The notes below the pieces were generated by a model, which saw nothing but the letters and a program-made list of their open reading frames with translations, was not told the origin of the DNA and did not search any database. Shown in pieces: positions 1-7,697 of a stretch of DNA of 33,981 bases. Both the position numbers and the translations under genes were made by a program. Origin of the DNA: a virus. Location: positions 1 to 33,981 of IMG/VR virus record IMGVR_UViG_3300044641_001380; one strand, given 5' to 3'. Each line of letters begins with the position of its first letter. Position 1 is the first letter of the stretch.

Positions 1-81
1 CTCGAATCGACGCTCGTAGTCATTGACGCGCTGCCACATTGCACCGTACTTGATCGGGTCAATCTCTACCGGCTCCATCAT
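1..81 (-). CDS. 5' part of coiled-coil membrane protein gene (duplicate of 33856..33936)
   Basis: This is the duplicated first third of the gene whose complete copy lies at 33700..33936. It reads off the left end of the window and is present only because the contig ends overlap. It should not be counted as a separate gene. The ATG at 79-81 overlaps the TGA stop of the fibre-assembly-like gene by one base. Confidence 0.9.
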   Translation of the reverse strand, partial: MMEPVEIDPIKYGAMWQRVNDYERRFE

Positions 82-126
82 CACACCTCATCGTCAACAG
101 GCCAGGTAATCTGCAAAGAGGCCAGC
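1..126. repeat. Terminal direct repeat, left copy
   Basis: These 126 bases are identical to the last 126 bases of the window. The copy runs through the 5' end of the coiled-coil membrane protein gene and into the 3' end of the fibre-assembly-like gene. Joining the ends restores both genes without a break, including a stop/start TGATG junction, so the molecule is circular or circularly permuted. An exact repeat of this length is what an assembler leaves when a circular contig closes. A true short terminal repeat is the alternative. Confidence 0.95.
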
Positions 127-512
127 GCATCCACGCTTGTGCAAGCCGCTATTGCAGCCTCGTTCGCATCAGAGGCAGCGCGGATGGCCGTCCTCTTTGC
201 CAAGGTGTCAGCGTCCGCAGGTTTGACACCCTCGGCAGCGCGGACGATCTTCCAATCGGTCGGCGCGAGCAGCGAGCCAGCCGTCGCCTTGACCTGCTCC
301 GTCATCTGCTTCTTGAGCTGCTCCAGATCCTTCGGCACGCCAGGCGCCCAGTAGAAGCGGTCATCATGCGGTGCAGGATCAGCGACCTCGGTGATGCCGA
401 TGGCCGCCTTCTCCTCCGAGCTGGTCAGGCGCAACCAGTTGGCGGGGTATTGCACACCATTAGCGTCAAAAGGTGTGTCGAGTGGCAGAGGGTTACCGTT
501 GAGCAAAAACAT
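81..512 (-). CDS. Tail fibre assembly-like protein
   Basis: A 143-residue protein encoded directly behind the tail spike gene (2 nt gap). The N-terminal part (1-45) has the pattern of a small domain common in phage tail-fibre assembly proteins: a short strand with LNGNPLPLDTPF, then PANWLRL and a charged helix with GITEV. The middle (60-85) is a Lys/Gln-rich helix, and the C-terminus is Ala-rich and acidic. Position after fibre and spike genes is typical of chaperones that help trimerise or attach fibres, but the role is inferred from position and weak pattern similarity. Downstream, the gene is coupled by TGATG to the coiled-coil membrane protein of the lysis region, so the late operon continues through the contig join. 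Confidence 0.55.
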   Translation of the reverse strand: MFLLNGNPLPLDTPFDANGVQYPANWLRLTSSEEKAAIGITEVADPAPHDDRFYWAPGVPKDLEQLKKQMTEQVKATAGSLLAPTDWKIVRAAEGVKPADADTLAKRTAIRAASDANEAAIAACTSVDALASLQITWPVDDEV

Positions 513-514
513 GA

Positions 515-2836
515 TTACCTCGCAAGGGAAAGTTTGAATGGGTGTTCGGCCATAGCCATAAATATGAAGGTTCCGCCGTTAGTGTTCTGGTTGGTTGACT
601 TCATCTTGAAGCCGTTAGACAGCCAATCAAAGTGGTCTGTTGATGCGTCTTCTGCATTCGACAAGTTGGGGTAAAGCACTTTTGTGTCTGGGTTCCTTGT
701 GCTTCTAGCGCGGTCATACATCGTCCAGTTTCCGGTGCTGTCCGTGCGCTTGAGCATGATGAACGCTGGAGCAAACCCGCAAAACACAAACGGCCCATCC
801 GCGCTGCCGTTGCCGGTGTAGCTGCCGAAGCGCGAGAAGCCTGCGACTTCAGCGAAGAGGTAGGCGACGTAGGTGCTGCCGTTTGCATTAACGCCTGTTG
901 ACGTTCCAACAGTGAAGACAGAGCTTGTTGGCGATGTGTTGTTCCAAGCTCCACCAGAACCCGCAGAGGCGTTGGTGAGGTTTAAATAAACAGCGTTTGC
1001 ATTACCAAGGCTTGCATGGTAGGTGAACCAATCGCCGTTTGTTGCAGAGTCCCTACGCTTCACAATCATCATGCTCGGCGCAACACCAAGCGAGTGCGCC
1101 ACTGTGCGGTTCACACCCGTCCCCGTATACGTCACAATATCGAAGCCCTGCGTCGCGCCTTCTTTCCATTGCCAGCCAACGTAAGTTGCGCCATTAAAGT
1201 TTACGTTGCCGCCTCCGCCAGAGCCATTGAGAGAAAATCCTGCGCTGTCAAAACTTTGGAATCCATTTGCAACGGTATATTCTGCGTCAGTTAGGTTTGG
1301 ATAAAGTGCTTTAGGTGCGCCACGAACCGTGTCATAAACATCGTGAGGGTCTGCCCTTGAACGACTTTTAATCCAAACCAAGTCGGGCGCAAAAGCCATC
1401 CCTGTGATGCTTTGTGTGCTTCCGTTGCCCGTATACGTCTTGGCGTCAAAATACAGATTGCCCTTCTTAATCGTCGGCTCGGGCAGGTTCAGCGTGTTCA
1501 GCGCCTTGAAGCCGCTAGGCGGCGTGTAGGCGAAGGGGCGCTGGCCGAAGTTTATTGATACGTTGTTTGCCGTTCCCGATGTTCTACCACTGACAGCAAA
1601 GTAATAAGGCCCGCTTGTCAGGCCAGTGTAGGCCGCGCCTTGAGTGGTTCCGTTTTTGTAGAAGGTAAGCGTTCCAGCGTCAGCGTCAAATGCAATACCA
1701 ATGACATCGCCACTGGTGTAGGTCGCGCCGTAAGTGGCCGAGCTTGCGTTTGTGTACTTGTTGCCGTTGCCAGCGTAGTAGCCCCAAGAGGTTGCAGTAG
1801 AACCAACGTAGGACGAGCCTGTGCCGCCAGTGGGGGCTTGTGCAATGCCGCAAGACGTTTCCGTTCCAACGGTGGTCACAGTCATCTCGGCGTACCACGC
1901 GCCCGATGTCATGCCAATGGTCGATAGCCCAATGAGGTCGCCGCCTGTCACCCGCAGGTTGCCGTCGATTATGGTCGGCCTGTTGATGTTGAGCGGATTC
2001 AAAGTTGCGTAATTCCCCCGCCCATTCCCGCCATCAGCCCACAGCGTCGGCACATCCAGCATCGAGTCGTAGGTGGCCCCGCTGGTCACGCTTATGTTGT
2101 TCGGTGTCCAGTTGTTGCCGTTGCCGCTGTAGTCCTTGCCGATGGTGGCTGCGGTGTTGCTGCTGTTGTCTGAGAAGTTCAGATAGAAGCCGTTTGTGCC
2201 GTATGTGCCAGCGTACTTCTTAGGCTTCCATACGCCAGTGATGGCATCGATTTCACCGAAGCTGGATGGTGTCAGGGCTTGACCGTCAATGAAGTTGATC
2301 TCGGTGAGGTAGCCGTCAACATACCCGCTTGCGTTTGGCTGTCTGCCAATATTGTGAACTGTGCCAGAACTATTCCAGTCGAAGTTTGTGTTTTGAGCAG
2401 GGTAGGACGCAGTGTCAAAAGATGTTAGCTGAACACCGTTCTGATACCACTTAACTCTATTAGATGCTGTACCTTGTGTAGTATCTATTGAGACAACAAA
2501 GTGATACCACGCACTAGTGTCGCGTGATCTTGCGGTGTTAAGAACATAAGAAACAGTGCTGCCACCACCGTCTGATTGAAACAACTCGAAACGACCGTCA
2601 GACAAACCGTTGTAATAGATTTGAAAACGAGGGTTGTTTGTTGTCTGTGCGCCAAATATGGAGCCAGCAAAATTTCCAAGTTTTATCCACCACGAAAATG
2701 TCATGATCTGACGATTGCCAGCACTCCCCGGTGTACGGCTGAAGTAAGCAGACGCACTTGAACGCAGCCGCACAGAACGGCTGATGTTGTAGCCCTCGTC
2801 ACCCAAGAGCAGTGGGATGGCGTTAACTACGCTCAT
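515..2836 (-). CDS. Tail spike / receptor-binding protein with lectin-like, SPRY-like and repeat domains
   Basis: A 773-residue virion protein predicted to contact the cell surface. Residues about 20-205 look like a concanavalin/LamG sandwich (TFSWWIKLG, WYHFVVSID, KWYQNGVQL, YVDGYLTEINFIDG). Residues about 295-440 resemble a SPRY domain (SGAWYAEMTV and VIGIAFDADAGTLTFYKNG). The C-terminal 295 residues hold three diverged repeats starting near 480, 583 and 687, each opening with an AP-x(3-4)-hydrophobic-x-K-R/S core; this matches the DUF7483 type repeat as I remember it. Its ATG overlaps the stop of the T7-type fibre gene by 4 nt, so the pair is probably translated together, with the fibre as adaptor and this protein as the adhesin. 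No hydrolase active site is obvious. Confidence 0.8.
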   Translation of the reverse strand: MSVVNAIPLLLGDEGYNISRSVRLRSSASAYFSRTPGSAGNRQIMTFSWWIKLGNFAGSIFGAQTTNNPRFQIYYNGLSDGRFELFQSDGGGSTVSYVLNTARSRDTSAWYHFVVSIDTTQGTASNRVKWYQNGVQLTSFDTASYPAQNTNFDWNSSGTVHNIGRQPNASGYVDGYLTEINFIDGQALTPSSFGEIDAITGVWKPKKYAGTYGTNGFYLNFSDNSSNTAATIGKDYSGNGNNWTPNNISVTSGATYDSMLDVPTLWADGGNGRGNYATLNPLNINRPTIIDGNLRVTGGDLIGLSTIGMTSGAWYAEMTVTTVGTETSCGIAQAPTGGTGSSYVGSTATSWGYYAGNGNKYTNASSATYGATYTSGDVIGIAFDADAGTLTFYKNGTTQGAAYTGLTSGPYYFAVSGRTSGTANNVSINFGQRPFAYTPPSGFKALNTLNLPEPTIKKGNLYFDAKTYTGNGSTQSITGMAFAPDLVWIKSRSRADPHDVYDTVRGAPKALYPNLTDAEYTVANGFQSFDSAGFSLNGSGGGGNVNFNGATYVGWQWKEGATQGFDIVTYTGTGVNRTVAHSLGVAPSMMIVKRRDSATNGDWFTYHASLGNANAVYLNLTNASAGSGGAWNNTSPTSSVFTVGTSTGVNANGSTYVAYLFAEVAGFSRFGSYTGNGSADGPFVFCGFAPAFIMLKRTDSTGNWTMYDRARSTRNPDTKVLYPNLSNAEDASTDHFDWLSNGFKMKSTNQNTNGGTFIFMAMAEHPFKLSLAR

Positions 2837-4560
2837 TTGCGATCCCCGATCAAACGGGCTGTAATGTTGGTTGTGCTGTCAACATAGTAAGCCAGAATGT
2901 CCACAGCGTTGGCGGCGGTTGTCAGTGTTGGCGCAGTGCCAGCCGCGAAGTCCCAATAGCTGCCGAAGGCCAGCGTGCGAGAGCCGGTGCCATCTTGCGT
3001 GATCTTGATGACGCCTGACTGCCCAGCCACCAGGTTGGTCGGGTTGGCCAGCGTGCGGTTGCCGCCCAGCGTCACGCTGAAGTTGTTGGCCACCGCAAAG
3101 TCGGGCGTGATTGTCGCGCCGTCAGTGAGCGCAGACACCGAGCCGCGCTGGGCTGCAGTGAATGACTGGGCCACATCGGTCTTGGCTGTGTCAGCGTCAT
3201 ACGCTTGCACATCTGTGCCGATGGCCAGACCAAGGAATGACCGAGCAGACGCTCCACCAGCACCCAAGGTAGTCAAGTCAGCGTCATAAGCCTGAACGTT
3301 GGTGCCGATGGTCAGACCCAAGTTTGTCCGAGCTGTGGCTGCGTCGGCCAAGTCAGACAGGTTGCTCGCCTTGGCCAGCTTCTCGCTGTCAACTTCCTCA
3401 ATGGCCGTCTGCACGTTGGTGGCCGCGACACCGCCAGCTGGTGTGAAGTTGATGCTGGACGCCACGCCCTGCACATAGGCCGCAACCCAAGCGCTGCCGG
3501 TGTACAGCTTCATGATGCCAGACACGCTGTTGAAATACAGCGAACCAGCCACCAGCGCGTTGCCGTCGTTGTCAACACTCGGGTCGCTTGTCTTGCTGCC
3601 CAGGTAGCGGTCGTCGAATGAGTCGTACACAGCCAGCGTCTGATCGCGTGCAGCTTCTGCAGCGGTCTGTGCATTGCTTGCAGCTGTTGCGCTGCTTGAT
3701 GCATTGCTGGCCGAGGTGCTGGCATTACTCGCAGATGTCGCTGCCGCTTGGGCGTGGTACTTGGCAGAAAACTCGCCACCAGCGACAGCCCCACTGGTCT
3801 TAGTCGCCCAATCATTTGCAAGTGCAGCAGATGCAGCTGCAGCAGACTCGGATGCTGCAGCATTAGATGCAGATGTGGTGGCCGAAGCTGCATCCACAAG
3901 CAGCGTCCATTTGGCGCTGTCTGTGTTTGTATTGATCGGCTGCGAACCGCTCGAGGTGTGCAGGGTTACACACTGCCAAATGTTATTGTTGGTCGTGTCT
4001 TTGACAATGTCTCGCACATAGTAAGTTGTGCCAGATGCCCAATTGCCTCGGTTGGTTCCCAGCGTTTCACCAAGGGATGGATTGCCACTTGCGTCAAAGC
4101 CGAGGGTCTTATTGGCCCTCAGCGTTGCCCTCGGCAAAATCATGTTGATAGTGGTCGGATCAGTCTGCGGGGCCACCAAAGCACGCTGCAGACCTTCAGA
4201 ATTTTGTTGGTTAAAGATGGTCTGCTGGTCAAGCTCATCGTTCAACACGTTTGCGAAGAAATCGCCGCCAGTGGTGAAGTCAGTAGTCCTGGCAATGGTG
4301 CGGTTGCCAACGATGGCGTACTGGGTCGGGCTGGTGGGAGACAGGGCCAGGCCGGCTGCCGTGATGGTCACCGAGCCGGTGCCATTGGCGTTGATCGTCA
4401 CCGTGTAGTGGGTGGTCAGCGTTAGCAGCACATCGTCCTTGTAGACCGCGATATCTGTCGCGGCAAGGATCTCGAAGGTGAACGCATAGGGGCCAGCGCC
4501 ACCAGCACCGCTGGGCGCATAGACCGCACGCCGGGTCACATTGGAAATTGGCACTGGCAT
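2833..4560 (-). CDS. Tail fibre protein, T7 gp17-like N-terminus
   Basis: A 575-residue fibre. The first ~150 residues match the T7 gp17 N-terminal attachment domain pattern: PYAFTFEIL, DIAVYKDDVLL, YTVTINANGTGSVTIT, and a DFTTGGDFFANVLNDELDQQ segment. Residues about 170-225 form a small Trp/Tyr-rich module (NWASGTTYYVRDIV, IWQCV, WTLLVD). Then follows an Ala/Ser-rich shaft (about 225-310) full of ASNAAAS-type repeats, expected to be a trimeric coiled coil, and a Gly/Thr-rich beta C-terminus. A GAGAGG-like ribosome site precedes the ATG. It likely docks at the tail and carries the downstream spike, since its own C-terminal half lacks an obvious receptor-binding domain. Confidence 0.85.
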   Translation of the reverse strand: MPVPISNVTRRAVYAPSGAGGAGPYAFTFEILAATDIAVYKDDVLLTLTTHYTVTINANGTGSVTITAAGLALSPTSPTQYAIVGNRTIARTTDFTTGGDFFANVLNDELDQQTIFNQQNSEGLQRALVAPQTDPTTINMILPRATLRANKTLGFDASGNPSLGETLGTNRGNWASGTTYYVRDIVKDTTNNNIWQCVTLHTSSGSQPINTNTDSAKWTLLVDAASATTSASNAAASESAAAASAALANDWATKTSGAVAGGEFSAKYHAQAAATSASNASTSASNASSSATAASNAQTAAEAARDQTLAVYDSFDDRYLGSKTSDPSVDNDGNALVAGSLYFNSVSGIMKLYTGSAWVAAYVQGVASSINFTPAGGVAATNVQTAIEEVDSEKLAKASNLSDLADAATARTNLGLTIGTNVQAYDADLTTLGAGGASARSFLGLAIGTDVQAYDADTAKTDVAQSFTAAQRGSVSALTDGATITPDFAVANNFSVTLGGNRTLANPTNLVAGQSGVIKITQDGTGSRTLAFGSYWDFAAGTAPTLTTAANAVDILAYYVDSTTNITARLIGDRK

Positions 4561-4589
4561 GATTCAATCCTCTCTGTCAAATTGTAGGG

Positions 4590-7500
4590 TTACTGGCCTT
4601 CTGTGGCTAGTGGCCTTCTCTCTGGTTGCTGATAGCGGCGCTCGGCCAGCATGCGGTTTTTCTGGATCTGCATGAATGCGTCAGGATGCAGCTGCTGAAA
4701 GCCTGGAGAGTCGATCGCCTCATCCCTATACCGGCCCATTACAGATGACAGTCGGCTGGCAATTCCCTCATAGGCACCGCGATTCATCTCGGCCACAAAA
4801 GCCGGGTTGACCAGCTCTGCCTGCACCGCCTGCTTGAAGGTTTTGCCATCGACCAAGGTCTTGTTCATCAGTTCAAGCATGGTGCTGTACTCAGAGTCAT
4901 TGAGCCTGATGTTGGCCACGGTACGCTGAGGCTTATTCAGCGGGAAGCTCTGCCGAGCCTTGGCAATGTCCAGCAGCCGCTGCTCTGTCGAATCGAGATC
5001 GCGCTCCTTCTTGTGGAACGGGATGATGAATGACAGGGCATCAGGCTCACCAGTGGTCACCACCTCGCCCCAGATGTTCCTGGTTGGAGGCATGCCCTCT
5101 GACAGGATCGGAGTCTTGGCCAGCCAGGTGCGGAACAGGAAATCAAAATAACGCTTCTCTGGAGGCAGGCTCATGTCCAGCGTTACCTCGCGCCTGGCCG
5201 GGTCAAGTACGCTTTCGATCTGACGGATAAGACCGCCGGCTGGCATTGGCACTGGAACTACACCGCCAACCATGGTTTGCGCTATACCGCCAAAGAATTT
5301 ATTGGCAGCCGCACTGGCATTCTCGCCTTTAGGATCGCGCTTGACTTGCTCAATCATCTCGGTCAGGTTGGCCATGCCTTGCATGAATGGCAGCTCTCCT
5401 ATGTACTTGAACGGCAGCAGTGCCGAGTACAGCAGAAGGTCATGCCATTCGTCGTCGTCTTCTTTACCGTAGACCGATCCGATCTCGGCCAGTGTTGCCG
5501 CCATGGCCAGCATGCCACCAATCGGTTCGAGGCCGGCATAGCTGCGGTAAATCGCTCTGCCTTCAGGTGTTTCGCCAACCTTGATGGAATAAGGCATCCA
5601 GCCAGTGCTTTCTTGCAAGAACTTGCGGCGGTTGGGATCGGTCGGCCCAGCGCCGGTGATGGTGCCTTCCAGCGCCATGTAGTAGCCAAAGCCCATGAAA
5701 GCAGCACCCTGGCTCATCTTGCCCAGCGCCATCTGACGGCGGGCACCACCGGCCGCCATGTCAGCCCTGATCTCATCCAATGCAAAGTTGAGCAGTGGCG
5801 TGCGGGCCACCATCTGCTTCTGTGCGTTAATCACCGTCTTGATAAACGGAGCCAGCACCGTGCCAACAGGGCCAATCGGGATTTGATCTAGCTTATTCCG
5901 CATGGTCATCAGCGCCTGGCCAAAGCTACCCAGGTCGCTTTGTAGGGTGCCGTCCAGCACAGCCTGATGCACCCGGTCTAGAGTGCGGGCATCTGGACTG
6001 CTGATCTGCAGGGCCATGCCATCCAGAGCAGCGTCAACATCTACGCCATTGCGGATCGCCGTTAGCGCATCCCTGGCCGCCAGCCTGCGGGTTTCCATCT
6101 GGGCGATCATTGCCTTGCCCATCTCATCGACGGCCAGCATGCTGCGGAATGGCAGGCGCACTGCCTTGCCCAAAAAGTCCACAGCATGAGCCATTGGCGT
6201 GTTCGGGTCAGCAAACAGCCTGGCGCTGATGGCGGGGTCTGGCGTCTTATCCACATCGCGGCCAACCTGATAAACAGGCGCATCTTCTACAAACGCCTTC
6301 AAGCCAGCTCGCAAACCATTGGGCAAGCTGTGGAAAAAGTTGGCCATCTCAACTACCGCCTCGGTAATCGTTACCGAGTCAGAGCTGTTTGATCCGAAGA
6401 TCGGAGATACTACAGTCTTATCCACAGCCCTGCCCACAGTGGAGGCAAAAGCAGTGTCCATGCCCCTGGCCAGCGTCAGGATCATGTTGCCAAAAAATGC
6501 ACGTTCAGTGGTGGCTGGCGCGTACATCAGGCTGGACAGGTACATCTCTTTCCAGATCTTGCCCAGCTGCTGGGTAGTGGTGCCGGCCATTTCAGTAAAG
6601 CGGGCCTGCTGATCCAGTGTCAGTTGTTGGTAAGCTGTGGCCAGGTTCTTCATGTTGGCCCGGCCACCCATCTCGTTGAGCAGGGCGGTGATCTGGTTCG
6701 GGTCAGAGATGCCGGCGGTGCCATCGACCGGCAAGCGGAATGACCGCAGGGCACGGGCAGTTTCAGTCTGTGCGGCCTTCAGGCGCATCTGGATCGCAGC
6801 ATGGGTGGCCAGCTGGTTGCGAAACTGCAGCAGCAGGTTGTCATCCTCAGTGCCTGCCGGCATGTTCTTGATCCTGGTGGTCATGTCCTGCAGCGAGGCA
6901 GCAGAGCGCACCAGCAAGTGCCGGGCGGCCAGCAGCTTCTCAGCGTTCATGGTTTCGCCCACGCGCATCTGCAGCAGCTCTGGCGCAATGTTCAGCCTGG
7001 TGGCCATGTCGCGCAGCGCTTCGTCCGACACCACGCCGCGCTTGGCCGCATCCGTCTGCCTGGCAAATGCCTGGCTGGTTGCGTCAATCACCCGGTCAAT
7101 ATCCTCTGGTGCCTGGATATAGTTGAAATTGAAGTCAACGCCGACCGCCGGGGCGTCTACTCCAGACAGGAATTTATTGGCATCCTCTGCCGTAACTTCA
7201 CGAATGACAACACCAGGCACTTCTGGGCCAACGGCCTCGGGAGCCACAGCTGGCACACTGCCAGGTGGTGCATTCTGCAAAGCCTCGTCAGCCGCCCGGA
7301 TAGCCGTGGCCATCTGCTCTTGTGTGGCCGGCTGCACAGTTGCCTGCTGAGGTTGCCGTGCCGGTGGCCTGCGACGGGGCGTAACGGCCTCTCTGACGGC
7401 CTGAACGGCCCCACGGGTAGCATCCCTCTCCGCTGCCTGTGCAGCGCCTTGTACGGCCTCCTGGGCGGCCCTGGCCCCTGCCTGGTCAACTACCTTGGGG

Positions 7501-7697
7501 GCCGTGGTCGTGCCCTGCTGAATGACCTTGAGCGGGGTAACAATCAGCCGGTCAACCAACCCGGCCACAGGCTCGTATTGCTCTACGGTCTGCTTTGGCA
7601 GGATGGCGCTGAGGGGATCTTCTTGCGGTTGCTGCGGCTGCTCCTGGGCAGCAGGCAGCATGGAGTTGAGGCGCTCAGAGAGTGGTGGGATAGCCAT
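4590..7697 (-). CDS. Large internal virion protein (DNA ejection)
   Basis: A 1,035-residue protein, the largest of the genome, placed where T7-like phages encode the large ejection protein (gp16 position). The first ~150 residues are Gln/Pro/Ala-rich and probably disordered (QPQQPQEDP, RRRPPARQPQQ). The rest is mostly helical with amphipathic stretches. Hydrophobic patches around LPFKYIGELPFMQGM and MVGGVVPVPMPAGGLIRQIE could insert in membranes. I see no lytic transglycosylase motif, so cell-wall cutting is not supported. The ATG overlaps the previous stop (TAATG). The function is assigned from size, gene order and composition, not from a recognised domain. Confidence 0.7.
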   Translation of the reverse strand: MAIPPLSERLNSMLPAAQEQPQQPQEDPLSAILPKQTVEQYEPVAGLVDRLIVTPLKVIQQGTTTAPKVVDQAGARAAQEAVQGAAQAAERDATRGAVQAVREAVTPRRRPPARQPQQATVQPATQEQMATAIRAADEALQNAPPGSVPAVAPEAVGPEVPGVVIREVTAEDANKFLSGVDAPAVGVDFNFNYIQAPEDIDRVIDATSQAFARQTDAAKRGVVSDEALRDMATRLNIAPELLQMRVGETMNAEKLLAARHLLVRSAASLQDMTTRIKNMPAGTEDDNLLLQFRNQLATHAAIQMRLKAAQTETARALRSFRLPVDGTAGISDPNQITALLNEMGGRANMKNLATAYQQLTLDQQARFTEMAGTTTQQLGKIWKEMYLSSLMYAPATTERAFFGNMILTLARGMDTAFASTVGRAVDKTVVSPIFGSNSSDSVTITEAVVEMANFFHSLPNGLRAGLKAFVEDAPVYQVGRDVDKTPDPAISARLFADPNTPMAHAVDFLGKAVRLPFRSMLAVDEMGKAMIAQMETRRLAARDALTAIRNGVDVDAALDGMALQISSPDARTLDRVHQAVLDGTLQSDLGSFGQALMTMRNKLDQIPIGPVGTVLAPFIKTVINAQKQMVARTPLLNFALDEIRADMAAGGARRQMALGKMSQGAAFMGFGYYMALEGTITGAGPTDPNRRKFLQESTGWMPYSIKVGETPEGRAIYRSYAGLEPIGGMLAMAATLAEIGSVYGKEDDDEWHDLLLYSALLPFKYIGELPFMQGMANLTEMIEQVKRDPKGENASAAANKFFGGIAQTMVGGVVPVPMPAGGLIRQIESVLDPARREVTLDMSLPPEKRYFDFLFRTWLAKTPILSEGMPPTRNIWGEVVTTGEPDALSFIIPFHKKERDLDSTEQRLLDIAKARQSFPLNKPQRTVANIRLNDSEYSTMLELMNKTLVDGKTFKQAVQAELVNPAFVAEMNRGAYEGIASRLSSVMGRYRDEAIDSPGFQQLHPDAFMQIQKNRMLAERRYQQPERRPLATEGQ

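Noticed and set aside
3660-3900. Repetitive stretch in the tail fibre gene as a DNA repeat element
   Set aside because: The repetition comes from Ala/Ser coiled-coil codons of the fibre shaft and is not an independent repeat.
515-4560. Diversity-generating retroelement in the fibre/spike genes
   Set aside because: No reverse transcriptase gene and no template/variable repeat pair is visible in the window.
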